Assembly: GCF_003667545.1 (NCBI RefSeq)
Contig: NZ_RCUV01000005.1
Coordinates: 124,001 to 188,000 of the forward strand
DNA length: 64,000 nt
Reading direction: 5' to 3'
DNA from: Mycetocola manganoxydans
GTDB taxonomy: Bacteria; Actinomycetota; Actinomycetes; Actinomycetales; Microbacteriaceae
Positions 42,788 to 54,158 of the stretch are shown one piece after another. Position numbers and translations under genes: made by a program. Numbering within the stretch: position 1 is the stretch's first letter; the number at the start of each line of letters is the position of its first letter. Under the pieces are notes generated by a model that did no database searches, was not told where the DNA came from, and saw nothing but the letters and a program-made list of their open reading frames with translations.

Positions 42788-44032
42788 ATGGTCGCATCGA
42801 AGAAGATCTTTGGAATTGTCCTCGCCGGTGGCGAAGGGAAACGCCTGATGCCGCTCACGGCTGACCGGGCAAAACCAGCCGTTCCGTTCGCAGGGCAGTA
42901 TCGGTTGATCGACTTCGCGCTGTCGAACCTCATTAATTCCGGGCTCACCCAGATCGTCGTGCTGACCCAGTACAAGTCACACAGTCTCGACCGTCACGTG
43001 TCTCAGACCTGGCGGCTGTCCGGGCTCCTGAACGCCTACGTTGCATCCGTTCCCGCGCAGCAGCGCCTCGGCAAACGGTGGTTCTCCGGATCGGCGGACG
43101 CGATCCTCCAGAGCCTCAACCTCATCCGTGACGAGAAGCCGGACATCGTCGTCGTCGTCGGTGCCGACCACGTGTACCGGATGGACTTCCGCGACATGGT
43201 TCAGGCCCACATCGAATCGGGCCGCGGAGCGACGGTTGCGGCCATCCGTCAGCCGATCGAACTGAGCGACCAGTTCGGCGTGATTCAGCTCGACAAGGAC
43301 GACCCGACGAAGATCTCCGAATTCCTCGAGAAGCCGATCAATGCCGAGGGCCTCGCCGACTCGCCGCAGGAAGTCCTCGCATCGATGGGTAACTACGTCT
43401 TCAACACCGACGCGCTCATCGAGGCCGTCATCCGAGACGGCGAGCGGACGGACTCGAACCACGACATGGGCGGGGACATCATCCCCGATTTCGTGAACCG
43501 TGGCGATGCCGGCGTGTTCGACCTCAAGAACAACGACGTGCCAGGGTCCACCGACCGCGACCGCTACTACTGGCGCGACGTCGGGACGATCGACTCGTTC
43601 TTCGAAGCACACCAGGATCTCATCTCGACCCTGCCGATCTTCAACCTGTACAACAGCGAGTGGCCGATCTTCAGCCAGCAGCTCAACTCTCCCCCGGCCA
43701 AATTCGTTCGGGATGCGAAGGGCAACCTGGGCACGGTCATCGACTCGATCGTGTCGCTCGGTTCTCTCATCTCGGGCGCGCACATCGAACGCAGCGTCCT
43801 CGGATCGTGGTCGAAGGTCGAGTCAGGGGCAAGCGTCGTCGACTCCGTCCTGTTCGACCGGGTCGATGTCGGGCCGGATGCCACGGTGCGGCGCGCGATC
43901 CTCGACAAGGATGTCGTCGTCGAGGCAGGCGCGTCCGTCGGTGTGGATCCCGAACGCGACCGCGCCCGCGGTTTCACCGTGACTGAATCCGGCCTGACGG
44001 TGGTCGGCAAGGGGCTGCGCGTTTCCCGATGA
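42788..44032 (+). CDS. glgC: Glucose-1-phosphate adenylyltransferase
   Basis: Makes ADP-glucose from glucose-1-phosphate and ATP, the committed step of glycogen synthesis. The nucleotidyltransferase signature [13 protein letters not shown] is at 12-24, with [21 protein letters not shown] partly visible after it (allosteric and catalytic region), GSADAIL near 98 and FLEKP near 178. The C-terminal left-handed beta-helix starts near 320. 414 residues. The stop overlaps the serB ATG. Confidence 0.96.
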   Translation: MVASKKIFGIVLAGGEGKRLMPLTADRAKPAVPFAGQYRLIDFALSNLINSGLTQIVVLTQYKSHSLDRHVSQTWRLSGLLNAYVASVPAQQRLGKRWFSGSADAILQSLNLIRDEKPDIVVVVGADHVYRMDFRDMVQAHIESGRGATVAAIRQPIELSDQFGVIQLDKDDPTKISEFLEKPINAEGLADSPQEVLASMGNYVFNTDALIEAVIRDGERTDSNHDMGGDIIPDFVNRGDAGVFDLKNNDVPGSTDRDRYYWRDVGTIDSFFEAHQDLISTLPIFNLYNSEWPIFSQQLNSPPAKFVRDAKGNLGTVIDSIVSLGSLISGAHIERSVLGSWSKVESGASVVDSVLFDRVDVGPDATVRRAILDKDVVVEAGASVGVDPERDRARGFTVTESGLTVVGKGLRVSR

Positions 44033-44700
44033 GCTCCCCCATCTCGCCGGCGCCTCGAGTGCCGGCCCGGTTCCTTGTCGTGCTCGACGCCGACTCAACA
44101 CTCATCGAAAACGAAGTCATCGAACTCCTCGCCGATGAAGCGGGAACCCTCGACGTCGTTGCCCGGGTGACCGAGCGTGCCATGCGGGGTGAACTCGACT
44201 TCGCCGAGAGCCTGCGCGGCCGTGTCGCCACCCTCGCCGGGCTCCCCGACGCCGTCTTCGCCACGGTGTCCTCACGGATCCGGCCCACCCGTGGCGTGCA
44301 CGAACTCATCGCAGGCGTCCACGCCGCAGGGGGCATCGTCGGCGTCGTCTCCGGCGGGTTCCACGAACTCCTCGACCCGCTCGCTGCCACCCTCCGCCTC
44401 AATGTCTGGCGTGCCAACCGGCTGGAAGTCCAGGACGGACGTCTCACCGGACGCGTGGACGGCCCCATCGTCGATGCGGAAGCGAAAGCATCCGCTCTTC
44501 TCGAGTGGGCGGCGGATGCCGGTGTGCCCGTGTCGCGGACCGTCGCGATCGGCGACGGGGCCAACGACCTCAGGATGATGGCGGAGGCGGGGCTCAGCGT
44601 CGCTTTCAACGCCAAGCCCGCCGTGCGCGTCGGGGCAGATGTTGTCGTCGAGAACATTGATCTCGCCGACGTGTTGCCGCTGCTCGGACTCAGGGGCTGA
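44029..44700 (+). CDS. serB: Phosphoserine phosphatase
   Basis: Last step of serine synthesis. HAD motif I D20-A-D22-S-T with LIENEVIE, motif [10 protein letters not shown] near 102, and motif [19 protein letters not shown] near 183-196. 223 residues, without the N-terminal ACT domain found in the longer mycobacterial SerB2. ATG overlaps the glgC stop (ATGA), an unrelated pathway. Confidence 0.92.
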   Translation: MSSPISPAPRVPARFLVVLDADSTLIENEVIELLADEAGTLDVVARVTERAMRGELDFAESLRGRVATLAGLPDAVFATVSSRIRPTRGVHELIAGVHAAGGIVGVVSGGFHELLDPLAATLRLNVWRANRLEVQDGRLTGRVDGPIVDAEAKASALLEWAADAGVPVSRTVAIGDGANDLRMMAEAGLSVAFNAKPAVRVGADVVVENIDLADVLPLLGLRG

Positions 44701-44716
44701 GTCAGGCCTCTCCGCG

Positions 44717-45439
44717 CTAGTGGCCCATCCCGAGTCCACCGTCGACGGGGATGACAGCGCCTGAGATGTATCCGGCGTCGTCGCCGGCGAGCCACGCGAC
44801 GACCCTCGCGACCTCGGTGGGTGTGGCGAACCGGCCGGCAGGAATGCTCTTCTTGTACTCGGTCTGGGTTGCCTCGGGCAGCTCAGCCGTCATGTCGGTC
44901 TCGATGAAGCCCGGTGCGACGACGTTCGCGGTGATTCCGCGCGCGCCGAGTTCGCGGGTGATGGACCTCGCCATGCCGACGAGCCCGGCCTTCGACGCGG
45001 AGTAGTTGACTTGGCCGGGACCGCCGTACAGCCCGACGACGCTCGAGATGAGGATGATCCGGCCGAAGCGTGCCTTGAGCATTCCCTTCGACGCCCGCTT
45101 CACGACACGGAAGGACCCGCCCAGGTTGGTGTTGACGACACTGTCGAAGTCGTCTTCGCTCATCCGCATGAGGAGGGTGTCGCGCGTGATTCCGGCGTTC
45201 GCGACGACGACCTCGACCGGCCCGTGCTCCGCTTCGATCTCGGTGAACGCGGCGTCGATCGAGGCTGCGTCCGTGACATCCGCCCGTACGGTGAGGCTCC
45301 CTGTCGGGCCTTCTCCCGATCGAGCCGTCACAGCAACGCGGTGCCCGAGAGCGACGAACTCCTCCGCGATGGCGAAACCGATTCCCCGGTTTCCTCCCGT
45401 CACGAGTACGGTGCGCGGAGTGAAGTCAGAGTGGGGCAT
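44717..45439 (-). CDS. fabG: 3-oxoacyl-ACP reductase FabG-like SDR
   Basis: NADPH-dependent reduction of 3-oxoacyl-ACP in fatty acid synthesis is the likely role. 240 residues: TGGNRGIG near 12-19, NAG in VVANAGITRD, catalytic Ser in ISSVVGLYG and Y-S-A-S-K near 149-153, then GFIETDMT. ATG 45439 has GGAAGG 5 nt upstream. A full catalytic tetrad contrasts with the SDR at 11476-12237. Other SDR substrates are possible, as it stands outside a fab cluster. Confidence 0.88.
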   Translation of the reverse strand: MPHSDFTPRTVLVTGGNRGIGFAIAEEFVALGHRVAVTARSGEGPTGSLTVRADVTDAASIDAAFTEIEAEHGPVEVVVANAGITRDTLLMRMSEDDFDSVVNTNLGGSFRVVKRASKGMLKARFGRIILISSVVGLYGGPGQVNYSASKAGLVGMARSITRELGARGITANVVAPGFIETDMTAELPEATQTEYKKSIPAGRFATPTEVARVVAWLAGDDAGYISGAVIPVDGGLGMGH

Positions 45440-45540
45440 GTCGGCCTTCCGGTGGTGATGGAAATCCCAGTGGTTCGACGTCACGCAAGTGGATCGTCAA
45501 CCCGGCTGGAGGTACGAAAACAAGCGTAGTCTTGGAGTGA

Positions 45541-45843
45541 ATGAAACAGCCATCCATCACCTCACTACCGCCGTCTCCCGAAGCGGAGCGGCGGTCACGA
45601 ATGCTCAAATACACGATTGCGATGAGCGTTCGTGTGGTGTGCCTTGTGCTGATGCTGGTGACGACAGGGTGGTGGCAGTTCGTGTTCGCTGCCGGCGCGA
45701 TCGGTCTGCCATACGTGGCGGTCGTTCTCGCGAACGTCGGCGCGCCGAGGGCCGACCCAACGGTGCTGCGACCAGACGGAATCGTCGCACTTCCGGAGCG
45801 GGTCGTTCCCGAGCAGGACAGGCCGGACCGTCAGGCGTCATGA
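45541..45843 (+). CDS. DUF3099 membrane protein
   Basis: 100 residues. N-terminal SITSLPPSPEAERRSRMLKYTIAMSVRVVC and then a hydrophobic hairpin (about 27-43 and 47-64) ending PYVAVVLANVGAP is the DUF3099 pattern seen across Actinobacteria. The tail is hydrophilic. Function unknown. Ribosome site TTGGAG 4 nt before the ATG. The stop overlaps the next gene (ATGA). Confidence 0.85.
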   Translation: MKQPSITSLPPSPEAERRSRMLKYTIAMSVRVVCLVLMLVTTGWWQFVFAAGAIGLPYVAVVLANVGAPRADPTVLRPDGIVALPERVVPEQDRPDRQAS

Positions 45844-46064
45844 TCTCACTTTTCTCAGAGCCCGAGCAGTTCACCTGTTCCCGGGCCGGATGCTCCGCCA
45901 CGGCCGGGTGGCGGATCGAATGGCGCAACCCGAAAATCCACTCCGAGGACCGGGTCAAGGTGTGGCTCGCGTGCGATGAACACTCCGGGTATCTCCGCGA
46001 CTTTCTCGCCGCGCGGGATTTTCCCGTCACAATGCTCGCGCTGAACCCGGAGGATGCACCGTGA
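45840..46064 (+). CDS. Small Cys/His protein between DUF3099 and SURF1, function unknown
   Basis: 74 residues. C-x4-C in FTCSRAGCSATAGW and a later CDEH in WLACDEHSGYL form a possible zinc site. No signal peptide or membrane segment. It overlaps its neighbours on both sides (ATGA with DUF3099 and GTGA with SURF1), so the three genes are translated together. I do not recognise a characterised function. Confidence 0.8.
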   Translation: MISLFSEPEQFTCSRAGCSATAGWRIEWRNPKIHSEDRVKVWLACDEHSGYLRDFLAARDFPVTMLALNPEDAP

Positions 46065-46906
46065 AGAACTGGCGTTTCGTCTTCAGCAGGCGGTGGTTCG
46101 GGTACCTCGCTGTCGCAATGGTCTTCGCCATCGTGTGCGTTCTGCTGTCCAATTGGCAGGTGGCGCGGCTCGAGGAGAGACGCCTCGAGAATTCCCTCGT
46201 GCTCGAGAACTACGAAAACGAAGCCATCCCGCTCCGCGACGTCCTGGACTCTCCCGCGGACTGGGACGACGGTGTCGAGTGGACGCCCGTCGCACTGACG
46301 GGAACCTACCTCGTGGACGAACAGGTGCTCGTCCGTAACCGACCCCGCAACGGACAACCGGGATTCGAGGTCCTCACCCCACTCCGCCTCACCGACGGGA
46401 GCGTCTTCGTGGTCAATCGCGGTTGGCTGCCGACGGGCAATGCGCAGGACCTCCCCGACATGATCCCGGAACCGCCCGACGGCGAGGTCACCGTGACGGC
46501 GAGGCTCAAACCAGGCGAGCCGTCACTGCCTGGCCGCACCGCACCGGACGGCCAGATCGCGACCGTTGAGCTTGCCCAGTTCGCCGAGCGGATCGATGCG
46601 ACGGTCTTCACCGGCGCATACGGGCTGATGGCCTCCGAAACACCTGCCCCGGCAGACGACAGGCCGCTCCCCGCATTCAAACCCGAACTGAGCGAGGGCT
46701 CGCACCTTTCGTACGCCCTGCAGTGGATCGTGTTCGCCCTGCTCGGGTTCGCGTTCCTGGGGTACGCCATCCGTGAGGAGTACCGTCACCTCAACGCGGA
46801 CGATCCCGCCGAGAAGGCGCGAGCCGATCAGCGCGAACGCAAACGGGCTGCGAAGCGTACGGATGCCGACGTCGAGGATGACATCCTCGACGCTTCGCTC
46901 CGCTGA
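46061..46906 (+). CDS. SURF1-family cytochrome oxidase assembly protein
   Basis: Assembly factor for aa3 oxidase, linked to heme A insertion. 281 residues with one membrane helix near each end (about 15-31 and 220-240), LSNWQVARLEER after the first helix, and the central GFEVLTPLRLTDGSVFVVNRGWLP (external domain; only the first 20 matter: LTPLRL and VNRGWLP). The C-terminus is highly charged and cytosolic. GTG start with GGAGG 6 nt upstream. Fits the ctaA, ctaB, ctaD and ctaE genes of this window. Confidence 0.92.
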   Translation: MKNWRFVFSRRWFGYLAVAMVFAIVCVLLSNWQVARLEERRLENSLVLENYENEAIPLRDVLDSPADWDDGVEWTPVALTGTYLVDEQVLVRNRPRNGQPGFEVLTPLRLTDGSVFVVNRGWLPTGNAQDLPDMIPEPPDGEVTVTARLKPGEPSLPGRTAPDGQIATVELAQFAERIDATVFTGAYGLMASETPAPADDRPLPAFKPELSEGSHLSYALQWIVFALLGFAFLGYAIREEYRHLNADDPAEKARADQRERKRAAKRTDADVEDDILDASLR

Positions 46907-46915
46907 GCGGACGGG

Positions 46916-48514
<1,599 letters not shown>

Positions 48515-48620
48515 AACGTTGTTCCAGTTCCTTCGGGAGCGCCACAAATGACGCAGAAAATAGGGGGGTCAACCTGACAGTCTACGTTGTCCCGGCTGGG
48601 AGCTCGCCTCACCCCTCAGT

Positions 48621-49784
48621 TCACTGGCGCTGAGGTCCGGGTGGGATGGCCGCGATGCGCCGGACCGCCTCCGTGAGAAGCTCAGGAGAACAGGCGACGT
48701 TGATCCGGGCCCAGCCTGATCCTCCCGAGCCGAACCCCGTTCCCGGGCTGAGGGCGACCCTCGCCTGCTCGAGGATCCGCGCCGCAGGGTCGTCGCCCCA
48801 ACCGCGACCGCGAAAATCAAGCCAGGCGAGATAGCCCGCGTCCGGACGTCGCCAGGACACATCGGGAAGGTGCTCACGACGGAGCTCGTCGAGAAGATCG
48901 AGGTTCGCCTTGATCGAGGCACGGGCACCGTCGAGCCAGCCCTCACCCTCCCGGTACGCGGCGGTGCTCGCGAGCATCCCGAATTGGCCGGTCCTCCACG
49001 TCACCTCCACGGGCAGTCCGGCGAGGATGCTTTTCGGCTCCTCCCCCTCCGCCACCATGAGGGCGCACTTGAGGCCGGCGATGTTCCATGCCTTGCTGGC
49101 GGAGTGCAGGGCGAAGCCGTTCTCCCTCGCGACCGTCGACGCGCTGAGGTATGGGACGAATGTCGCGCCAGGGTGCGTGAGAGGCGCGTGGATCTCATCG
49201 CTGATCACCCGCACGTTGAACGCCAGGGCGAGCTCGGCGACGCGCGCGAGCTCGGCTCGGCTGTGGAGCAGCCCGAGCGGGTTGTGCGGGTTGCAGAGGA
49301 CGAACGCGCGTGCGCCGCCGGCGAAGGCCGTCTCGAGTCCATCGAGGTCGAGCCGGGGCCCATCACCGGTGTCGACGAGGGGGACTTCTGTGACGGATGC
49401 TCCCGCTTCCGCGACAAGGTCGAAGAACGGCGGGTAGACCGGCGGAGTGATCGCTACCCGGTCCCCCGGCGCCGTCACCGCGCGAAGGATTTCGACGATG
49501 CCCATGCTGACGTCCGCCGTCGACAGCACCGTGGCGTCCGTCAGGTCCCAGTTCCACCGTCTGCCGGCGAACCCGCAGAATGCCCCGGCGAGCGGGTTCG
49601 CCGACGCCACATATCCGGTGTCACCGCGGTCGATCGCCTCGTGCAGAACCCGGCGGATGGGGTCCGCAAGCGGGTAGTCCATTTCAGCGACGAAGAGCGG
49701 GAGAACATCGTCGGGATGCTCCGCCCACTTTTCGCTCGTCCGGGCACGCAGAACGTCGGTCGGGTCGGAGGAAACATCAGTCAT
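48621..49784 (-). CDS. MalY/PatB-type PLP-dependent C-S lyase / aminotransferase
   Basis: 387 residues, fold type I. The PLP Lys is in SASKAWNIAGLKCA near 228-241; substrate and cofactor motifs VAEMDYPLA near 31, NPHNPLG near 166 and ISDEIHAPL near 199 are those of MalY/PatB enzymes. Probable cystathionine or cysteine-conjugate beta-lyase; some members have regulatory roles. ATG lies 6 nt after TATCGT. Confidence 0.9.
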   Translation of the reverse strand: MTDVSSDPTDVLRARTSEKWAEHPDDVLPLFVAEMDYPLADPIRRVLHEAIDRGDTGYVASANPLAGAFCGFAGRRWNWDLTDATVLSTADVSMGIVEILRAVTAPGDRVAITPPVYPPFFDLVAEAGASVTEVPLVDTGDGPRLDLDGLETAFAGGARAFVLCNPHNPLGLLHSRAELARVAELALAFNVRVISDEIHAPLTHPGATFVPYLSASTVARENGFALHSASKAWNIAGLKCALMVAEGEEPKSILAGLPVEVTWRTGQFGMLASTAAYREGEGWLDGARASIKANLDLLDELRREHLPDVSWRRPDAGYLAWLDFRGRGWGDDPAARILEQARVALSPGTGFGSGGSGWARINVACSPELLTEAVRRIAAIPPGPQRQ

Positions 49785-49790
49785 CCCCCG

Positions 49791-49796
49791 ACGATA
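49791..49796 (-). promoter_or_regulatory. -10 hexamer of the MalY-type gene (leaderless type)
   Basis: TATCGT, then CGGGGG, then ATG. This separates the gene from the SUF operon just upstream on the same strand. Confidence 0.45.
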
Positions 49797-49810
49797 TCGG
49801 GTGGGTCTTC

Positions 49811-50140
49811 TCAGATCGAGAAACCGAGCGCGCGCATCATGTCGCGCCCGTCGTCCGTGATCTTCTCGGGACCCCACGGCGGCATCCAGACCCAGTTGAT
49901 CCGGAAAGCGTCGACGACGTTGTCAAGAGCCTGCGCCGTCTGTTCTTCAAGAACATCGGTGAGCGGGCAACCGGCGCTTGTCAACGTCATGTGGATGATG
50001 AGCGCGTTGTTCTCGTCGTCCCAGCCGAGGTCGTAAATCAGCCCGAGGTCGACGATGTTGATCCCGAGTTCGGGATCCATCACGTCCTTGAGGGCTTCCT
50101 CGACTTCGTCGAAGCGCTGTGGACTCAGTGTGCTGACCAT
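49811..50140 (-). CDS. sufT: SUF-associated MIP18/DUF59 iron-sulfur assembly factor
   Basis: 109 residues: EVEEALKDVMDPELGINIVDLGLIYDL and the conserved Cys in TLTSAGCPLTDV are the MIP18 (DUF59) signature (first stretch: key parts are MDPELG and VDLGLIY). These proteins help mature or deliver Fe-S clusters. Last gene of the SUF operon, 9 bp after sufC. Confidence 0.93.
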   Translation of the reverse strand: MVSTLSPQRFDEVEEALKDVMDPELGINIVDLGLIYDLGWDDENNALIIHMTLTSAGCPLTDVLEEQTAQALDNVVDAFRINWVWMPPWGPEKITDDGRDMMRALGFSI

Positions 50141-50149
50141 GGCTTAAGC

Positions 50150-50917
50150 CTACGCCGTCGTCGCTTCGCCGACGAGGAAACGGTCGTAACCCTCGTTCTC
50201 GAGACGGTCGGCGAGCTCGGGCCCACCCTGCTCGGCGATGCGTCCGTCGACGAAGACGTGAACGAAGTCCGGCTTGATGTAGCGGAGGATCCGGGTGTAG
50301 TGCGTGATGAGAAGCACGCCGAGGTTCGTGTTCTCCTTGGCGCGGTTGACACCCTCAGAAACGATCTTCAGCGCGTCGACGTCGAGTCCGGAGTCGGTCT
50401 CGTCGAGAACGGCGAAGGTCGGCTTGAGCAGTTCCATCTGGAGGATCTCGTGGCGCTTCTTCTCTCCACCGGAGAAGCCCTCGTTGACGTTTCGCTCGGC
50501 GAAGGTCGCATCCATCCGGAGGTCCTTCATGGAGTTCTTGACGTCCTTGATCCAGTGACGGATGGGCGGTGCTTCTCCGTCGATGGCGGTCTTTGCGGTG
50601 CGGAGGAAGTTCGTGACGGTGACGCCGGGGATCTCAACCGGGTACTGCATGGCGAGGAAGAGGCCGGCGCGGGCGCGCTCATCGACGCTCATCGCCAGGA
50701 CGTCGACACCGTCGAGAGTGATCGAGCCGGAGTCGACGGTGTACTTCGGGTGACCGGCGATCGTGTAAGCGAGGGTCGACTTGCCGGACCCGTTGGGGCC
50801 CATGATGGCGTGTGTTTCACCCTTCTTGATGGTGAGGTCGACGCCACGCAGGATGGGCTTGGATCCCTGTTCGGTCTCGACGCTGACGTGCAGGTCGCGG
50901 ATTTCAAGTACAGACAT
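50150..50917 (-). CDS. sufC: Fe-S cluster assembly ATPase SufC
   Basis: ABC-type ATPase that powers the SufB-SufD scaffold. 255 residues: Walker A GPNGSGKST near 37-45, signature FSGGEKKRHEI near 149, Walker B FAVLDETDSGLD near 170. The D-loop Asp-Glu-Thr variant (DETDSGLD) is normal for SufC. Four bp after the Rieske ferredoxin gene. Confidence 0.97.
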   Translation of the reverse strand: MSVLEIRDLHVSVETEQGSKPILRGVDLTIKKGETHAIMGPNGSGKSTLAYTIAGHPKYTVDSGSITLDGVDVLAMSVDERARAGLFLAMQYPVEIPGVTVTNFLRTAKTAIDGEAPPIRHWIKDVKNSMKDLRMDATFAERNVNEGFSGGEKKRHEILQMELLKPTFAVLDETDSGLDVDALKIVSEGVNRAKENTNLGVLLITHYTRILRYIKPDFVHVFVDGRIAEQGGPELADRLENEGYDRFLVGEATTA

Positions 50918-50921
50918 GGTG

Positions 50922-51245
50922 TCAGATCTCTTTCGTTACAGTCGGGTCGATGAAAATATCTCCGTCGGTCAGCTCTACGGCGTAGACCGGGACGGGTTCG
51001 TATGCGGGAAGCGTCAGCGGCTTGCCGGTGAGGAGGGAGAACTGGGAGCCGTGCGCCCAGCACTCGAGGGTGTCGTTCTCGACGAAACCCTCTGACAGCG
51101 AGATGTCGCCGTGGGTGCAGGTGTCACCGATCGCGTGCACATCGCCGTTGCTGTCGAGCACGAGAGCAATCGGGATGCCGTCGACGACGACACGTTTGGC
51201 CTGGTTGACCGCGAGGTCACTGAGCGCGCAGACACGTTCGGCCAC
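50922..51245 (-). CDS. Rieske-type 2Fe-2S ferredoxin within the SUF operon
   Basis: 107 residues. C-T-H-G near 43-46 and C-W-A-H-G near 62-66 are the Rieske cluster ligands; DSNGDVHAIGDTCTH and LTLPAYEPVPVYAVE are typical of non-heme oxygenase-type ferredoxins. Placed between sufD and sufC, 2 bp after sufD, so it is probably an electron donor or cluster acceptor for the machinery. GTG start. Confidence 0.92.
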   Translation of the reverse strand: MAERVCALSDLAVNQAKRVVVDGIPIALVLDSNGDVHAIGDTCTHGDISLSEGFVENDTLECWAHGSQFSLLTGKPLTLPAYEPVPVYAVELTDGDIFIDPTVTKEI

Positions 51246-51247
51246 CG

Positions 51248-52465
51248 TTACCGTCCGTCCGACGTGAGGCTGGTTCCGCTCAGCTCTTCTTCGATGGCGA
51301 CTTCGAGACGTGCCTGCAGGTCGGCGTCGCCGATCTGCTGGACGATCTCGGTGAGGAACCCGCGAACGACAAGGCGGCGAGCTTCTTCCTCCTTGATGCC
51401 ACGAGCCTGCAGGTAGAACAACTGCTCGTCGTCGAATCGACCGGTTGCGCTGGCGTGGCCGGCTCCGGCGATATCGCCGGTCTCGATCTCGAGGTTGGGG
51501 ATGGAGTCAGCCCGGGTTCCGTCGGTGAGGACGAGGTTGCGGTTCTGCTCATAGCTGTCGGTCGCCGTCGCCGTCTGGCGGATGAGAACATCGCCGATCC
51601 AGACGGTGCGGGCGCCCTCGCCCTGGAGTGCTCCCTTGTAGGTCACACGGCTCCTGGTGTGCGGGGCGTCGTGGTTGACGTAGACCTGCTGCTCGAGGTG
51701 CTGGCCGGCGTCAGCGAAGTACAGGCCGAGCGCCTCGACCTCGCCGCCAGAGGAGTTGAGGTGTGTCGACGGGTTGATGCGCACGACACTGCCGCCGAGG
51801 GTGACGACGACGTGCTTGATGCGAGCGTCACGTCCCACAACGGTGAAGTGTGACGCGAGGTGCGCTGCCTCGTCGTCCCACTGCTGAACGGTGACGACGG
51901 TGAGGTCCGCGCCGTCCCCAACGAGGATCTCGACGTTCTCACTGAGACGCGCGGATCCGGTGTTCTCCAGAATGACGAGCGCGGAGCTGAACGGCTTGGC
52001 CTCGATGAGCACGTGGGCAGCACGAGGGGCGATGCCGAACTGGGAGCGGTCGATCCGAACGGTCTTCGCTTCCTCACCGGAAACGGTGACGGCGAGGGCT
52101 TTCTCGAAGCGGGTCCATGCGTTCGCGGAGCCGCGCTCTTCCGGCGTACCCGCCGTGCCGATGCGGGTGTCATCGCGGTCAACCCAGCGGATGTCGACCC
52201 CGTCGACAGCCGTCGCTGAGTACGCGTATTCGCCGCCGTCGAGCTCTCCGTCGATGAGATCGGAGATCCGGTCGATCGGGGTCAGCTTCCAGACCGCTTC
52301 CCGACCGGTGAGGGCCGGGAAGTCGGCGACGTCGGTCGAGCGGAACCGATCGGACCTGGTCTGGATCGGGACGACTCCCCATCCACCGTCGGTGTGCTTT
52401 TTGTAACCGAGCTGCCCGGTCTGTTCGAGCTTGGTGGGTGTTGCTTCCGGCGCGGAGATCGTCAT
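51248..52465 (-). CDS. sufD: Fe-S cluster assembly protein SufD
   Basis: 405 residues. Beta-helix scaffold partner of SufB; the C-terminal part has YVNHDAPHTRSRVTYKGAL and GHASATGRFDDEQLFYLQARG, whose GHASATG matches the SufD form of the SufB GHEATV motif. ATG directly abuts the sufB stop. Confidence 0.95.
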   Translation of the reverse strand: MTISAPEATPTKLEQTGQLGYKKHTDGGWGVVPIQTRSDRFRSTDVADFPALTGREAVWKLTPIDRISDLIDGELDGGEYAYSATAVDGVDIRWVDRDDTRIGTAGTPEERGSANAWTRFEKALAVTVSGEEAKTVRIDRSQFGIAPRAAHVLIEAKPFSSALVILENTGSARLSENVEILVGDGADLTVVTVQQWDDEAAHLASHFTVVGRDARIKHVVVTLGGSVVRINPSTHLNSSGGEVEALGLYFADAGQHLEQQVYVNHDAPHTRSRVTYKGALQGEGARTVWIGDVLIRQTATATDSYEQNRNLVLTDGTRADSIPNLEIETGDIAGAGHASATGRFDDEQLFYLQARGIKEEEARRLVVRGFLTEIVQQIGDADLQARLEVAIEEELSGTSLTSDGR

Positions 52466-53884
52466 TTAGCCGACCGATCCTTCCATGCCCATTTCAATGA
52501 GCTTGTTGAGTTCGAGTGCGTATTCCATGGGCAGTTCGCGAGCGATCGGCTCGATGAAGCCACGGACGATCATCGCCATGGCCTCGTCTTCCGGCATTCC
52601 GCGGCTCATGAGATAGAACAGTTGCTCTTCGCTGACCTTCGAGACGGTTGCCTCGTGCCCGAGCTGGACGTCGTCGATACGGATGTCGATGGCGGGGTAG
52701 GTGTCGCTCCGCGAGATCGTGTCGACCAGGAGTGCGTCACAGCGAACGGTGTTCGCCGAGTGGTGCGCGTTGGCATCGACGCGGACTTCGCCGCGGTAGC
52801 CGGCGCGTCCACCTCCGCGTGCGATCGACTTGGAGACGATTGACGACTGCGTGTACGGAGCCATGTGAATCATCTTCGCGCCGGCGTCCTGGTGCTGGCC
52901 GGGGCCGGCGAACGCGACGGAGAGGGTCTCACCCTTGGCGTGCTCGCCCATGAGGTAGATGGACGGGTACTTCATGGTGACCTTGGAGCCGATGTTTCCG
53001 TCGATCCACTCCATCGTTGCGCCCTCTGCCGCGGTGGCGCGCTTGGTGACGAGGTTGTAGACGTTGTTCGACCAGTTCTGGATGGTCGTGTAGCGAACAC
53101 GGGCGTTCTTCTTCACGATGATCTCGACGACCGCGGAGTGCAGTGAGTCCGACTTGTAGATCGGGGCGGTGCAGCCCTCGATGTAGTGAACGTAGCTGCC
53201 CTCGTCGGCAATGATGAGCGTGCGCTCGAATTGACCCATGTTCTCGGTGTTGATCCGGAAGTAGGCCTGCAGCGGGATCTCGACGTGCACTCCCGGCGGC
53301 ACGTACACGAACGATCCACCCGACCAGACGGCCGTGTTGAGCGCGGCGAACTTGTTGTCACCTGCCGGAATCACCGTTCCGAAATACTCCTCGAAGATCT
53401 CCGGGTGCTCGCGAAGAGCGGTGTCCGTGTCCATGAAGATGACGCCCTGGCGCTCGAGGTCCTCGTTGATCTGGTGGTAGACAACTTCGGATTCGTACTG
53501 TGCCGCGACACCGGAGACAAGACGCTGGCGCTCAGCCTCGGGGATGCCCAGCTTTTCGTACGTGTTCTTGATGTCGTCGGGGAGGTCTTCCCAGGTCTGC
53601 GCCTGCTTCTCGGTGGAGCGCACAAAGTACTTGATGTTGTCGAAGTCGATCTCCGAGAGGTCTGCACCCCACAGCGGCATCGGTTTGCGCTCGAAGAGCG
53701 AGAGTCCCTTGAGGCGGCGCTGAAGCATCCATTCGGGTTCCGATTTGAGGGCGGAGATGTCCGAGACGACTTCGGGAGAAACTCCACGCCGGGCGGAAGC
53801 GCCTGCGGCGTCTGAGTCCGCCCATCCGAATTCGTACTGCCCAAGGCTTTCGAGTTCGGGGCGGTCTATCAGAACGTCTGACAT
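52466..53884 (-). CDS. sufB: Fe-S cluster assembly protein SufB
   Basis: 472 residues, no intein. Scaffold of the SUF system. [21 protein letters not shown] is present near 210-230, [10 protein letters not shown] carries a conserved Cys near 270, and [19 protein letters not shown] and [18 protein letters not shown] close the beta-helix. ATG 53884 has GAAGGAAAGAGG upstream; a longer frame has no family support. First gene of the operon; divergent from ctaA across 274 bp, in which I see no strong inverted repeat and no sufR gene. Confidence 0.97.
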   Translation of the reverse strand: MSDVLIDRPELESLGQYEFGWADSDAAGASARRGVSPEVVSDISALKSEPEWMLQRRLKGLSLFERKPMPLWGADLSEIDFDNIKYFVRSTEKQAQTWEDLPDDIKNTYEKLGIPEAERQRLVSGVAAQYESEVVYHQINEDLERQGVIFMDTDTALREHPEIFEEYFGTVIPAGDNKFAALNTAVWSGGSFVYVPPGVHVEIPLQAYFRINTENMGQFERTLIIADEGSYVHYIEGCTAPIYKSDSLHSAVVEIIVKKNARVRYTTIQNWSNNVYNLVTKRATAAEGATMEWIDGNIGSKVTMKYPSIYLMGEHAKGETLSVAFAGPGQHQDAGAKMIHMAPYTQSSIVSKSIARGGGRAGYRGEVRVDANAHHSANTVRCDALLVDTISRSDTYPAIDIRIDDVQLGHEATVSKVSEEQLFYLMSRGMPEDEAMAMIVRGFIEPIARELPMEYALELNKLIEMGMEGSVG

Positions 53885-54158
53885 GTCTACCTCTTTCCTT
53901 CTCAGCTGCCTAACAGGATTTCTGCGCGGCGCATTCCCGCGCACGCCGGAACAACAGGAGTTGCTCAGGAATGTGCAGGCGGCTGATTTTGCGTATCTAC
54001 AATTGTTCAAGGACGGGGGCCGCGCTGCTCCCGCGCCGTTCGCTGGCGAGTGCCAGACTTAAATGCATGAACCCCACGATTCTACAGGTTGTGGCGGTAA
54101 ATAGCACGAGGCTCGAAGACCAGTCACAGCAACACCACAAGTAGAGGAATGCTCGACC

